This document shows, one piece after another, positions 1 to 13,690 of a stretch of DNA of 64,000 nt. Source of the DNA: Guillardia theta CCMP2712 (Eukaryota; Cryptophyceae; Pyrenomonadales; Geminigeraceae); assembly GCF_000315625.1 (NCBI RefSeq), contig NW_005434673.1, positions 1,100,843-1,164,842 on the forward strand, read 5' to 3'. The translations under genes were made by a program, and so were the position numbers. Numbering within the stretch: position 1 is the first letter of the stretch; every line of letters starts with the position of its first letter. The notes under the pieces are model-generated. The model was not told where the DNA came from, made no database searches, and was given only the letters and a program-made list of their open reading frames with translations.

Positions 1-1296
1 GCCACCAGCCATACCTACTTGACTCGGGCCAACCACTCCATGATGTCCTCCAGAGGGTACGTCGAGCCTCCCAGCTCGAGAGCATCGAAGTCTCCATTGT
101 GACAGATGTAGACCTGAGAAAATCTCAAGACGTCAAAGCGATCGCATTCACCACATCACATGAGACGTCGGTATCATCACATCACATGAGATGTCGATCA
201 GTTGTTACCTCAACATTCTTCGTCGTCTTCATCCATGACGTCTTGTCCTCCCAGAAGGTGTAGTCCGCGGCTGGCGTCCATTGATGTGGGTGCTGCATCG
301 GAGGATCAGCAGCAGGAGCAACACATCCACGTCCTTACCGTTCCATCAAGAGAAGCTTTCGATGACGTCGCAAACCTCGTGTGCCCCGCATACACTCGAA
401 CGTCGTCGCGGAGCCCGTAGCGGAGGCTTGCCCAGAGCTGGTCGTGCCACAACTATCGCAGGCGGTGAGGGACAACAGCAAGCAGTGGACAGGAGGGGAA
501 CCTTGGAAGTGACGAGCTCAGATAGATCTGTTCGCTTGCCGTTGACTACTCGACTTCTGATTCCCTTGAGCCCATCCTTCTTCGGCACATAGGTGACAAT
601 CCCTCCAGACTGCGCGCCTCGCATCATGGTGATTCGAACCATGGTCTTGAGGAAAGAGTACACTTGTCCTCTCTTCTCCTTGTCGAATATGATGATTCCA
701 AAGTTCCCACAGTGAAAAACTTCATCGCTTGCTGACCCGTGATGTATGCCAAGCAGGTCGGAGCACAACGAGTCAATCAAGGTAAAGAAAGCTGCTATCT
801 TGCAAGATCCGCTGAAGCCCCTCGCGCAGACGACCAAAGTCACCGCCATGCTTCCTATCCATCCTGCATGACGTATGAGAGTTGACCGCCATCCCTCAGC
901 CCCCTTGATTGTCACGCGCTGATGCAGCAAGGCGTCCACAAAGTTGCTAATTCGCAGAGAGCGGTGGGCAAGGCCGACGAGAGCAGCAGCAAGCAGATGA
1001 AATGCCTCGTGCAGAGCAAGAAAAAGAGTGTAAAAGGAGGAGAAAGATATCATCTCTCCCAACAGAGTGCACAGTCGGTGATATGCTGTCTGCCCATGGA
1101 CATTCTCCTTGGTAAAATCGTCGAACAAGAAGCTTTCCGGAGCCTTGGGAGCTGTGGAGCTCGAGTGGAAATAGCTCTGGAAGGCCTGAAATGTGAACGA
1201 GGAATGAGATACGAGGAGGAGAGCGTGAGAGATCAGCAGGAGCAGCAGAGCCGCCGCGTGCTGCTGCCATCGCAAGGCTCTCCGCGTTACCGCCAT
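1..1296 (-). CDS. Membrane HExxH (M50-like) / class II glutamine amidotransferase fusion, partial
   Basis: I chose the ATG at 1296 because it opens a hydrophobic signal-anchor. Residue numbers count from it. HEAFH (res. 96-100) sits in a hydrophobic segment, like the zinc motif of M50 site-2-type proteases. It is followed by an IRHAGWIGS stretch and a TLIDSLCSDLLG segment where the third metal ligand would lie. CGNFG follows at res. 196-200, then RGAQSGG (226-232), as in the N-terminal-nucleophile glutaminase fold of class II amidotransferases. The exons are 1296-502, 452-339, 292-209 and from 113 downward. They read on in frame to GHTRFATSS, HPHQWTP and CHNGDFDA, the next three conserved blocks of that family. 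The glutaminase half is therefore well supported, and the protease half rests on motif and hydrophobicity only. The gene runs off the window at base 1, and the fourth exon's donor is uncertain. The acceptor partner domain is not visible. Confidence 0.8.
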
Positions 1297-1544
1297 TGCC
1301 TGGGGAAAAGATTCTTCAAGTGGGAGGGCCCGATAAGGCCATAAAGGTGCCATATACTTACTACGGTAGGTACCGGTAGGTATTGTAGGGCGGTAGAGTC
1401 GCAATCTCATGGCTGTTGGAGTTCGGGAGGGGTTGTGTGAAGGGGGAGAGACGGTAGGGTCATCAAAAGTTAACCAGTGCACGAGAAGAGGTAGAGCAGG
1501 TACGTATCGTATACTACCGAAGTTACCGTACTGTAGATACGTAC

Positions 1545-1765
1545 TAGAAGTTAAGTCAAAAATCAGTCATGGCCCACTGCCATGTCACCGCTCCGGGGCC
1601 CGCCGGCAAAGAACTTCGAAGCAACTACGGGACTAAGTCACTGATACTCCTGCAGGATGACGCGTTGCGCTTTCTGTGGCAGCTGAAACGGCAGCGTTGA
1701 GATGTCTCAGGTGATGCAACTTGTAAACACATCCGGTCCAGGATCTTCCGTCAGCTCAAGGCTTC
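1545..1765. repeat. Degenerate copy of dispersed GC-rich repeat with coding-like fragment
   Basis: The stretch around 1655-1765 matches 53465-53600 piece by piece: a 'caggatga(c/t)gcgttgcgctt' block and an 'acatccggtccaggatctt'-type block. The copy here is shortened and frameshifted. Upstream it carries the 'aagttaag..aaaaatcagt' and GGGCCCGCCGG-type sequence seen in the other GC-rich islands. The remaining spacer from 1297 to about 2049 shows no convincing gene. Confidence 0.5.
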
Positions 1766-2049
1766 CCTGTGCTTCCCTGTCAAGTAAGCCAGCACGCCAA
1801 GTTGTGAGTTTAGCAGAAGACGATGTAGTTTTTTAGCACCATTGACTGTTCGTTGCACATCCTCTCGAGGAAGGGCAGGGAAGAGAATGCTCGAGAAGAT
1901 CCTCTTGTGCTGTCTACGCTTTCTAAGAATCGCTAGCCATGATGACGTTGAGTTGCCCCTAAGTTGCTGCGAATCTTCCTTGAGTTCAGCAGAGATGAGC
2001 TCTAGGTCCTGCAGGAGCAAGGTGTGTTTGACTTCGTCATCTTTCTAGT

Positions 2050-2323
2050 ACCTCCTCCCGCTTCTGAGAAGAACCCTGGTTGGGAGGAGGATGACCCATT
2101 TGGCCCTTTCGAAGGAGGTGTCTCTGAACATCAAAGGATCGAAGGAAGAGTGATTAGTGAAGCTTTAGCGAAACATTTCACGCTTGAGCTCGATGCTCCA
2201 GATCGTTACGACTATGGACCGAAGGAAAGAAAAGAAGGAGAGCGACTTAAGTGTTGGTTCAGAGATGAGGAGAAGCAACCCTTGGAGCTCTCATGCTCAA
2301 GAAGCGAGGAAGCCAAAAGATGA
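2050..2323 (+). CDS. Hypothetical protein, possible terminal exon
   Basis: An open stretch ends with a stop at 2323. It is preceded by a plausible acceptor (ttctag at 2043-2048). The product is rich in Glu, Lys, Arg and Asp, with balanced codon use that looks coding. I could not place the upstream exons. No family is recognised. It lies just beyond the end of the inverted kelch copy, so it may be the last exon of a gene interrupted by that rearrangement. It could also be chance. Confidence 0.25.
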
Positions 2324-2522
2324 AAGGATGGTGAAGCAGCAGGAGAAAAAGTGTAATGAGGTTGGAATTGTACTGGATGAAGTCATGAGGATGTTTCCTT
2401 CAGTGCCTGCTGCGGAGGAGGGGGAGCGGAGGCTGGAGATGAAGGAGCTGATGAAGCTCCATCGTCTGTCTCCTCGTCCTCCAAACCTTCTTGATATCTG
2501 ATCCTTGGCGATCTCGAGAGGC

Positions 2523-3400
2523 ACATCAACAGCCTTGGCGAAGATCTCCCACTCTGCTCTCGCAGCCCTGGAGAAGAACTCGGGTGAGCACGTGAACGTG
2601 CAGGGTGCGGGAGCGGAGGGTCTGGGAGAGGAGGATCGAGAAGGAGTAGACGGAAAGGAGGAGGGAGAGGGAAGGAGCGAGAAGAGGGAAGGAGAAGAGA
2701 GAGGGAGGAGAGGGAGGGAGAAGAGGGAGAAGAGAGAGATGGCCAAGGCAAGGGAGGGAGACGAGAGGAAGGAAGGGGATGAGGAACAAGTCCGTGTGGG
2801 GGGAGCTACTTGCCCGTCGTGTCTGCTCGCGTTCGCTGCCGAGAAGTTCCCGCTGAGGATGTCAAGCCGTGACCGATGATCGCTCAGGATCTTGGTCTCC
2901 CCGGACTTCTGCTCGTTCTCCAGGTCAAACTGCAGCGCGTCCAGACGGACACAGGCAAAGTTGGTGAGCGCCTTAGGCAGTCGGAGAGCGGCTGGGGACG
3001 TCTGCTCGCCTGCCCTTGGGGAGGAGGTGACTTCAGTCCACTCCTCCTGCTGGGGATCGTAGCGCTCGATGGAGGAGTCGACTCCATCCCTGGTCCGACC
3101 GCCGAGGGCGAGGATGCAACCATGATCCGGCAGCGCCATGAGCTTGTGGTTGGCGCGAGCTCGCGACATCCTCCTCGCAGAGCTCCAGCGGGGGGGGAAG
3201 GTGGAGGGGTCGAAGGCCTCGACTGTGTCCTCCATGTCGGGCGTGTAGGAGTAGCCGCCTGAATGGCAATGAGCAAGACCATCTCCTTGGACGTTCGTTC
3301 ATGCTGCCTGGCCCTGAAGACGAGTCCGCCCATGCGCCAGGTTGAGATCGGAGAGAGAGGAGGAGAGGAGAGGGCAAGCGGAGAGGGGAAGACAAGGATG
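2523..3400 (-). pseudogene. Inverted partial copy of the neighbouring kelch gene
   Basis: Read on the minus strand, 3262-2523 repeats 4729-5469 of the adjacent kelch gene with only about four substitutions that I counted over roughly 740 bp. Upstream of it (about 3400-3263) lies a more diverged copy of that gene's first exon, with its methionine and the VLLIAI hydrophobic segment. The central kelch exons are missing, so the first exon joins the later exon directly at a short shared ATT. The join puts the signal segment out of frame with the kelch repeats. Past 2523 the sequence departs from the parent. I read this as a truncated, probably non-functional duplicate. A short product starting at the internal Met near 3235 cannot be excluded. 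Confidence 0.7.
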
Positions 3401-3684
3401 CGGGGATGTAGGGGGATGGGGGGGAGGAAAGGAGGGCCTGGATCCGCCCCTTGAAATAATTTCAATTTCACCCTCTCCCGTGTGCTCCCCCTTCGCTTCT
3501 CCCCTCGCGACCCTCGTCTCCTCGCTTCTCGCCCGCCTTCCATTCTTCGACCCCTGGGCCTCCAGTCTACTCTTCTCCTCTCAACGTTGCCACTACTCTC
3601 ACTCCCCCTCTTCCCCTCCTCGCATCCTCGCATCCCTGCCTTGTCCTCTCCTCTCCTGCACTCACTCCGCTCTCAACATGGAGC
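3401..3684. promoter_or_regulatory. Divergent spacer upstream of the kelch gene and its copy
   Basis: This is a pyrimidine-rich spacer on the + strand (CCCTC/CTTC runs), with a short AT-rich patch near 3450-3470. It separates the two head-to-head kelch copies, so it probably holds the promoter of the + gene. No clear TATA box was found. Confidence 0.3.
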
Positions 3685-5965
3685 ATGGCGCATCGCGTCT
3701 CCTGGGACAAGCAGCATGAGAGCATGTCCGTGCCCATTGGGAGGGTCTTGCTCATCGCCATCTTGTGCGAGTGTCTGTGGGAATCTTTGCATGGAAGCCA
3801 TGTCGCGCCGCTTCCTCCGGCCAAGAACATGGAGGGAGAGAAGAGGACAAGGAGGCCCAGGGCTGCGAGCGGCAAGCAGAGACAGACGGAGGTTCACGAG
3901 GGCTCTATCGTCATACTGGGAGGGAGGGGGTCAGAGGACAACTGCCCGTCATCTGGTGTGTTCGCTCTGGACCTCGTGTCGAGGACGTGGGCCAAGCTTC
4001 CGTCCATGAAGGCTTGTCGGTCGAGCTCCGAGTGCGTCATGCTGGGAGACTCGCTCCTCGTGTGCGGCGGCTTCGACTTTGACGTGCTCTTTACTGTCGA
4101 GTCCCTCAGATTCAAGCACTCCTTCCTCTACACCAAGGATGAAGCCTCCTCCTCCCGCCCTCCTCTGGGGCTGCTGATACCTGATAAGTCATGGACGGAC
4201 TGCCCGGACATGGAGGAGACGCGCACCAAGTTCGGCGTGTGCAGCTTGAACGGTCTGCTGTGGATCGTGGGAGGGTTGGACTCAGAGGGAGAGATTCTGA
4301 GATCTGTGGAAGTCTTTGACCCTAAGGATCGCGTGTGGGTGCGAGGAGCGGCAAGCATGATGTACGCGCGGCAGAATCATGCAGTCGCTGTGCTCAACGG
4401 GAGGATCTACGCCATGGGAGGCACCTTGGAGGACGGGATGCCGACGGCTAGCGTGCGAGTCGCTCCTTCCCGCTGCTGCCGTGCTGATGTCACCTTAGGT
4501 TGAGAGTTACGACCCGGAGAGCAACACATGGAGGTTGGAAGCTCAGATGCTGCGGCCGCGAGAAGGTTTCTGCTCCTGCTTGACACTCTCTTCCTTCCTC
4601 ACTCCCTTACTTTTACTCTTCCCCACTCTCCCTCCTCCCCTCCCTCCTTCCACTTGCCCTTCATGCCTGTCTGGTTGACTTGCCTGGAAGCGTTTGCTGC
4701 AGCAGTCTTCGAGCACTGCATCTTCATTTCAGGCGGCTACTCCTACACGCCCGACATGGAGGACACAGTCGAGGCCTTCGACCCCTCCACCTTCCCCCCC
4801 CGCTGGAGCTCTGCGAGGAGGATGTCGCGAGCTCGCGCCAACCACAAGCTCATGGCGCTGCCGGATCATGGTTGCATCCTCGCCCTCGGCGGTCAGACCA
4901 GGGATGGAGTCGACTCCTCCATCGAGCGCTACGATCCCCAGCAGGAGGAGTGGACTGAAGTCACCTCCTCCCCAAGGGCAGGCGAGCAGACGTCCCCAGC
5001 TGCTCTCCGACTGCCTAAGGCGCTCACCAACTTTGCCTGTGTCCGTCTGGACGCGCTGCAGTTTGACCTGGAGAACGAGCAGAAGTCCGGGGAGACCAAG
5101 ATCCTGAGCGATCATCGGTCACGGCTTGACATCCTCAGCGGGAACTTCTCGGCAGCGAACGCGAGCAGACACGACGGGCAAGTAGCTCCCCCCACACGGA
5201 CTTGTTCCTCATCCCCTTCCTTCCTCTCGTCTCCCTCCCTTGCCTTGGCCATCTCTCTCTTCTCGCTCTTCTCCCTCCCTCTCCTCCCTCTCTCTTCTCC
5301 TTCCCTCTTCTCGCTCCTTCCCTCTCCCTCCTCCTTTCCGTCTGCTCCTTCTCGATCCTCCTCTCCCAGACCCTCCGCTCCCGCACCCTGCACGTTCACG
5401 TGCTCACCCGAGTTCTTCTCCAGGGCTGCGAGAGCAGAGTGGGAGATCTTCGCCAAGGCTGTTGATGTGACGGGGTTATGAGCCTCTGCCCTCCTCTCAC
5501 CCTCCTCTCAGGATCACTACGGCGACAAGATCACCAAGATGATAGACGAGTGCGAGGTCCCCGTCCTTCCCGTGCGTCCTCCTCCCTCTTGTGCCTCTTC
5601 CGCTGACCTTGGGCCCCCTCTGCTCTGCCACATCTCAGGACGAGCTGCGAGAGCTGGGTGGGTCTCGAAACTAGATGGCGCTGGCTGACTTGTCTGCAGT
5701 GGACGAGGATGACGCGGCGACGAGGAAGGAGCTCGTCATCAACGCGACAGAAGATCTGGTCGGCATCGCGCTCAAGGTGAGCCGGGTAGACATGCTTGCT
5801 CCTGCTAACCTCCCGCAGGGCGACAAGAAGCTGGAGGAGGAGCTGGACAGCGAGCTGGAGCTGGAGCTGCAGAAGCTGAGGAACAGCTCGTTGATATCCA
5901 AGGCGAAGAGGAGCGGAGGGCCGAGAGGAAGGCGAGGAAGAGGTTCATTCAAGAAGTTACAATGA
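3685..5965 (+). CDS. Kelch-repeat protein with N-terminal signal segment
   Basis: Eight exons join without breaking frame: 3685-4452, 4499-4565, 4703-5177, 5424-5466, 5512-5571, 5639-5657, 5700-5776 and 5819-5965, giving about 551 residues. The N-terminus has a hydrophobic GRVLLIAIL segment, likely a signal peptide or anchor. It is followed by kelch blades with the usual GG...(Y/F)D......W pattern, for example SIVILGGRG, IWIVGG-like and YAMGGTLEDG, then VESYDPESNTW and IERYDPQQEEW. The C-terminal third is charged, probably coiled-coil, and ends in a Gly-Arg-rich tail. Intron 3 (5178-5423) appears to use a GC donor and is a long CT-rich tract. Kelch propellers usually bind proteins; the partner here is unknown. 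The gene ends 26 bp from the stop of the convergent glutathione reductase gene. Confidence 0.85.
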
Positions 5966-5991
5966 AAGCGATACTCCTTTCCTTCTAGAGC

Positions 5992-8805
<2,814 letters not shown>

Positions 8806-9930
8806 CTGAACAGCCTGAGAAGATGTGTCAAGGTAAGATACAGGAAATGTCACGTGACGCAATGAGATGTGCAAAAGCAGCATTGGTGTTTGAAACTGAC
8901 AAGAGGAGAGAGCAGACGATCCTTCCACAGAGATCAAAACTGGGTGTACTGAAAAAGATGTTCCAAAATCGAAAGTCTGTGCGTCTTTGTGAGATTTATG
9001 CCTTCCTCGCCTTGTCGTGACTGTGGTTGTGACAAAACCCTGCTGCTGTCGCACACGCCTAAATGTTCGGCTCTCTTCTTCTCCTCTCTTCTAAGTTCTA
9101 CTTTATGTGTTTTCCTTCCTCCTCATAAGCCATGCAGGTTTTCTGCTTGTGCGTTCCGTTGTCTTCCTCCTCCGCCTCTCATCCGCATGTTATCCTACTC
9201 TTCCTGCCTCGCTTCGTTCATTGCGTTTCAAGACCTCCCCTACCCCTCCCAGTCCCCTACCAACACCACCATACATCTTGTACCCCTCCCCCTAAATCCA
9301 TAATGAATAGGGCTGCACGACCCCTACTAAAATTTCACCACCGTCACCCCCTTGCAAAAGATTTCTGTTCACAGAGGACCCTCGATCAGAGGTACAGGCA
9401 CCCCTGCTTTTCCACGTCTAAAGGCTAAAAGTTTCCCCCCTAACCCCCCACCCCCACCCCTACCTCTTGACCACAGCACACCTCCGTCTCTACGAAAATG
9501 TGAAGGGACTCAACAAAATGGTGGAAGAGAGGGGAAGGTACGACGGAAAGAGGTGTCCATGGAGAGAAGAGTAGAGAACGTAAACAGGTCGGGCTGTGGT
9601 GAGATGCAGCATGGTGAAAAGAGAGGAGCGGCGAAAGACTGTAGCCCACCATATGAGAATTGAAATTCGGAATACAATGTATGAGCAGAAAGGTGGGGTA
9701 AGAGGCAGGTGCATGAGGGGATGGACTAGCATGGAGCTGGGTGAGCAACAAACGCCTCGAAAATGCCAAAAAGGAATGACGACTCGGACACGGTGGAAGT
9801 CAAAACTACAAGGAAGCTACTACATTCTAGTAAAAGATACAAATAATGAATTATTTTGTCATCCCATCCCACCCCATCGCTTCGCATCGCAAATCCACGC
9901 ACCCCATCTCAACTGAACTGATCCCATCTC
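8806..9930. other. Intergenic spacer, pyrimidine-rich, no gene seen
   Basis: This lies between the start of the glutathione reductase gene and the end of the ABHD11-like gene. It has CT-rich stretches (9070-9300) and C-rich runs (about 9436-9470) that resemble other C/G-rich tracts in the window. The reading frames here are low-complexity and show no recognisable domain or splice structure. Confidence 0.6.
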
Positions 9931-11370
9931 CTAGGTCGTCTTTTCTTGTGGAGCGATCTCTTGGAACCAATCGTTGAGGATTCGGTTCAGTTCCTCCGGA
10001 GACTCATGATGAATCCAATGCCCAGCATTCTCAACAGTCTCAACTCGTGAGTTAGGAAAGAACCGACGAATGGTGTCGAAGTGAACATCCTGCACATGTA
10101 TCAAAATCTTAAACACAGATGTCTTTAGGCTATACTTGCACGTATTTTGATCTGCCTCCTCTCACAAAAAGCGTTGGACCGTCGTAAGTCAAGTTTGAAT
10201 CCTGCAACAAGGTAATGGAGAGCAAGTGGAGGCATGGAGTTCTTACAACGTTGAACTTCTTCAGCTCTCCATTCTTCACTCCTTCGCTGAAAGGAGCAAA
10301 TTTCGTTAGCAGCGTTGCGATCTCACCTCAAACCTACCGAATAGATTGCACGTTCACCTTCCACTTGAACTGCACCGAAAATGTTGATTTCAGATTACAA
10401 CAAGCTGAAACATTCTCCAAACCTTTTTGGTCTCTTGAACTTGAGTTAAATTTGTCAAGATAAACTCCCTAGTTTCCTGATCCTGTTTAAAAATAGCGCA
10501 AAATCAACCGCGAAGCAACGAAAAGCGAGAGCACACAGGAATCTCCTTCGATAGCAAATCACGAGCTTGAGCGACAGAGGTGATTGAATTGAGATCTAGA
10601 TTCTACAAAAAGTCACTTATCTCGGTCAGCAAGAATAGGTCAGCAAGGATCCTACGGCCATTGCATCCAGGATGGAAAGATGCATGGAGGAAGAGGAATA
10701 CTCCACAGGTGCAATGTCAACAACAACCAGACTAGCCAGTTTGTCTGGATACTGTCATGACTGAGTCAAGAAAACAGAAGAGTACGACAAAGATAGTCTG
10801 ACTTTGAGCGCCATGTTCATGGCAACTTTTCCTCCCATAGAATGACCAATCAATGAAAGTTTTTCAGCCCCCAGCCCATTCGCGAATCCAAGAACATCCT
10901 CGCACCTGCATGTACATTCAACGCTATCGTAGGATGATGTAATTGCAATGGGGGGTCACATTTCGTCGTAGAGCATCGAAGATGCGTGTTGTGAACGTCC
11001 GTGGTTTCGAAGATCGAGAGCACAAACGTATCGACCAGGTAGAAAATCTTCTCTCACTAGAAGACTCCTCCAGTTGTATGAACTGCAAGAAAGCAAAAGT
11101 GACGCGCAATGATAGCCAGGTCACAAATTACCTTCCAAGCATGCCGTGAAGGATGAAAGTTATGGGCTTGCTTGTGTAGTCTTTGATATCACCAATCCGT
11201 TTTGGTATGAAAGAAGCTAACTCAACCGTTGGTATCGAATGAACAGACCTCCCACTTCCCCCAAGACAAAGTTGTCTCGATGCCAAAGCTGTACACGACA
11301 AGCTCCATGAAAGATTATGCCGGGCTAATTTGCTCCAAACGTCGAATCCGCGCATACCTCTACCCAACAT
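9931..11370 (-). CDS. ABHD11-like alpha/beta hydrolase (single-base frameshift)
   Basis: This is an alpha/beta-hydrolase close in pattern to ABHD11, a mitochondrial serine hydrolase. The exons run from the ATG at 11370: 11370-11132, 11082-10960, 10905-10803, 10752-10656, then further exons to the stop at 9931. Motifs in order are ILHGMLGS (oxyanion loop), ALDLRNHGRS, GHSMGGKVAMN (nucleophile Ser elbow), LVVVDIAPVE, LFVRGGRSKY, and VENAGHWIHHE with the catalytic His. The N-terminal 60 residues are basic and Ser-rich, fitting a mitochondrial presequence. Near 10739-10742 a run of four A (sense strand) replaces the three needed to keep YPDKL in frame with the rest. This is either a sequencing or assembly error or a real inactivating indel. 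Everything after it is intact, which favours an error. Confidence 0.85.
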
Positions 11371-11912
11371 GGAAGACTAAGAAAAAGCCTGACAACAGAA
11401 ATTGAAGTTATTTCAAGGAACGAGCCACGGGTTGTGTAAAAATCAAACCCTTTCATCATGTCGAACCAAAAACCAAGAAAATTTGATGGGGAAAGAGAGT
11501 ATACAGAAGCTATCTCAGGGACGGACCATAGAAAGAAATTATCTCAACAGGAAAGAGCACATCAATAGATTGTGAAAGTCACCCATGGGGCCAAGGGCAT
11601 TGATTCCTACAATGCATTGACAAAGCAGGTGAACAGGTTGAGCTCAGCTGGAATGCAAGCATTTCGTGCGAGGTTTAATGTGATGTTTGTGCATAGACAA
11701 GTGCAAGAAAACATGACAACGAAACCAAACATGAGTGAACTTACAGAAATGAGATTGTGAGATCAACAAGTAGCAAAGGAGGGACAGAGGAAATGAGTGA
11801 AGAATCACGAACATAGCACTCCTCTGCACAAAAATTTCCGCATCCCTATACAAAGATTAGCGTCCATGAGAAACAAGAGCGTGGAGTATGAAGCAGGAAG
11901 ATAGATCTTGAC
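11371..11912. other. Spacer, no gene seen
   Basis: AT-rich sequence upstream of the ABHD11-like gene, with no splice-supported coding stretch. It probably contains that gene's promoter. Confidence 0.5.
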
Positions 11913-12341
11913 ATGGGAACGATGAAGCAACAAGGAACATTGCTGTATGTGATTGCCGCAAGGTCGCAGGCACTAGAAGCTGCATGGAGGAGCCGGCATG
12001 GACCTGCTAAATCGCGTTTTTTAAATTCAAGTAACTATTTTGATTTGAATTTTTGTGGAACATATTTGAAAATTCACACAGTATTTATACATAAAATTGG
12101 ACAAATGAAAAAATCGCGCGAGAACCGGAGGAGCAGGGAGGAGACCAGGAGGCGCAAGGAGGCAGAGGAGCGAGTGAAGTTGCTCGAGGAGAAGAGAACA
12201 AACAGACTTGAGAGGAGGACAAAAAGACATGAGAATAGGTTCAACAGACATGTGTTTCCATCTGACGACAACGAAGAAAGGCAAGTAACATCATTCATCA
12301 TTCGTACACCTAAAGAAAATTGCTCGGAAACACCAGTGTAA
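11913..12341 (+). CDS. Hypothetical highly charged protein
   Basis: An uninterrupted frame of 142 codons starts at an ATG. Residues from about 65 to 120 are almost entirely Arg, Lys and Glu in a helical, coiled-coil-like pattern (for example RRKEAEERVKLLEEKR). The first 60 residues are less protein-like and span an AT-rich patch, so the true start may be the later Met near 12105. It converges on the PHD gene. No family is recognised. Confidence 0.35.
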   Translation: MGTMKQQGTLLYVIAARSQALEAAWRSRHGPAKSRFLNSSNYFDLNFCGTYLKIHTVFIHKIGQMKKSRENRRSREETRRRKEAEERVKLLEEKRTNRLERRTKRHENRFNRHVFPSDDNEERQVTSFIIRTPKENCSETPV

Positions 12342-12427
12342 AAATTGAGGAAATATTCCTTTACTTTTTATGTATGTAGCGCTGTCAACGTATAAGAAAA
12401 AAATCAATTGAGAGTATGCTTGTTGTT

Positions 12428-13308
12428 CTATGCTGAAATCAATGGCTGAATTCCTAACTTGACTAATAAGTTCTTGTTCCTTGCGATATTTGCTTGCCTT
12501 CTCTTCTCGTACTCAGAGGCTTCTGAAGAACTCTCCTCCAGCGCAAAATTGACTTCACACGGCATCGATGCCGAAGGAGCTTTTCTGTTTGCTGAAAGAT
12601 CTCTTTCTCCTCCTCCTGCATTTAATCGACAATTGCATTGCGACTGACGGGGTGGAAACAAACAAAAATTGCATGTCCAGTTACCACAAATGATGTTTGC
12701 TTTCGCGAACTGTAAACACGTGCTGTGCGCTGAAATCGTGCAATGCTTGCATTGCAGTAGATTACCTCCTCTCTTGCAGATGCAGCAGAATTCTTGTTGC
12801 ACAACCTGCTTTGACGATGGTCTTAAACAGATATCACTCCGGCGAGCCTGCTCGTTGCCTTGACTAATGGGAGCCGATCGGTCAAGAAAGAACCAAAGAA
12901 CACCATAATCCTTCACATTCAGATCGTGCAGCCATTTTTGTCCACTATCAAATTCAGAGCGAGGATATCTGACCTGTTGCAAACAGTCACCAAAAAACAA
13001 CACACATTGAGTTCTCGAACCCAGTATCCTCGATTCACTCTACCTTTGTTCCTGAGCATGACTGTCCCTGTATGCCAACCGTCGTGAAAGACGTGGGCAA
13101 TTTTTTGACCGGATAACTTTTTGCCTCTTTTCAGCAAACTTTCAACGTCTGCGCCAGATAGACGAGCATGTCGAAAGATGTGCGGAATGTTTGATGATGT
13201 TTTGAATCGTCTGTTCTTGAATATCTGAAAAATCTTCTTTTCCTGTATGATTTTTTGCTTCAAGACAGTAAAATACGGTGATCTTCGGCATTTGCACCAA
13301 CATTTCAT
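12428..13308 (-). CDS. PHD-finger protein with Tudor/chromo-like N-terminal motif
   Basis: Two exons are joined by an intron just above 13003. Exon 1 (ATG at 13308) has basic sequence and a short FHDGWHTGTV...YW block, like the start of Tudor or chromo-type barrels. Exon 2 continues in frame with VRYPRSEF and then a Cys-rich module: CCICKRGGNLLQC, C-x-ISAHSTC and WTCNFC. This matches the C4HC3 spacing of a PHD finger, the kind that reads histone tails. The C-terminus is Ser/Glu-rich with a basic end. A chromatin role is inferred from the PHD family; the partner mark cannot be told. Confidence 0.75.
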
Positions 13309-13454
13309 GACGGCAAAAGAAATCTTATTCGTTGTTCAATCAGCTCTGCAAATCTCAGTACATCACCAAGACAACGTGAAATGTAGTTCTTCAATACAAG
13401 TTGTCTGCAAACTGCGTTAGTCTGTCTTCTCTGTGAATCTTTCCACACCGTCTA

Positions 13455-13690
13455 TCTTCTCTTGCTCTCCTCCTCGTACTCCTGACCTTGCTCTATCTCC
13501 GTCGTCTATATCTACCTCTCCTCTTCTTACTCCTGACCTTACTCTACCTTCCTCTTCTATCTCCGTGCTCTCTATCTACCTCTCCTCCTCTTACTCCTGA
13601 CCTTACTCTACTTTTCCTCTTCTATCTCCGTGCTCTATATCTATGTCTTCTTCTCTTACTCCTGACCTGACCTTGCTCTACCTCACACAA
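13455..13690. repeat. Minisatellite, about four copies of a roughly 60-70 bp pyrimidine-rich unit
   Basis: Repeated blocks of 'cttactcctgacctt(a/g)ctcta' alternate with 'cttctatctccgtgctct' and 'atatctacctctcctc'. The reading frames across it are Leu/Ser-rich artefacts. It lies in the spacer between the PHD gene and the PDZ gene. A C-rich tract follows at 13715-13790. Confidence 0.75.

Larger units (their letters stand above)
2523..5469. repeat. Large inverted repeat, 740-bp arms (2523-3262 / 4729-5469)
   Basis: The two arms are inverted and about 99% identical by eye, around a spacer of about 1.47 kb. The spacer contains the divergent first exons and the middle kelch exons. The near identity extends through the intronic CT tract, so this is recent duplication or gene conversion, not selection on protein sequence. 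Confidence 0.85.

Noticed and set aside
3033-3395. 120-codon minus frame across the inverted kelch copy
   Set aside because: It reads the kelch segment in the wrong frame; the kelch motifs lie in another frame.
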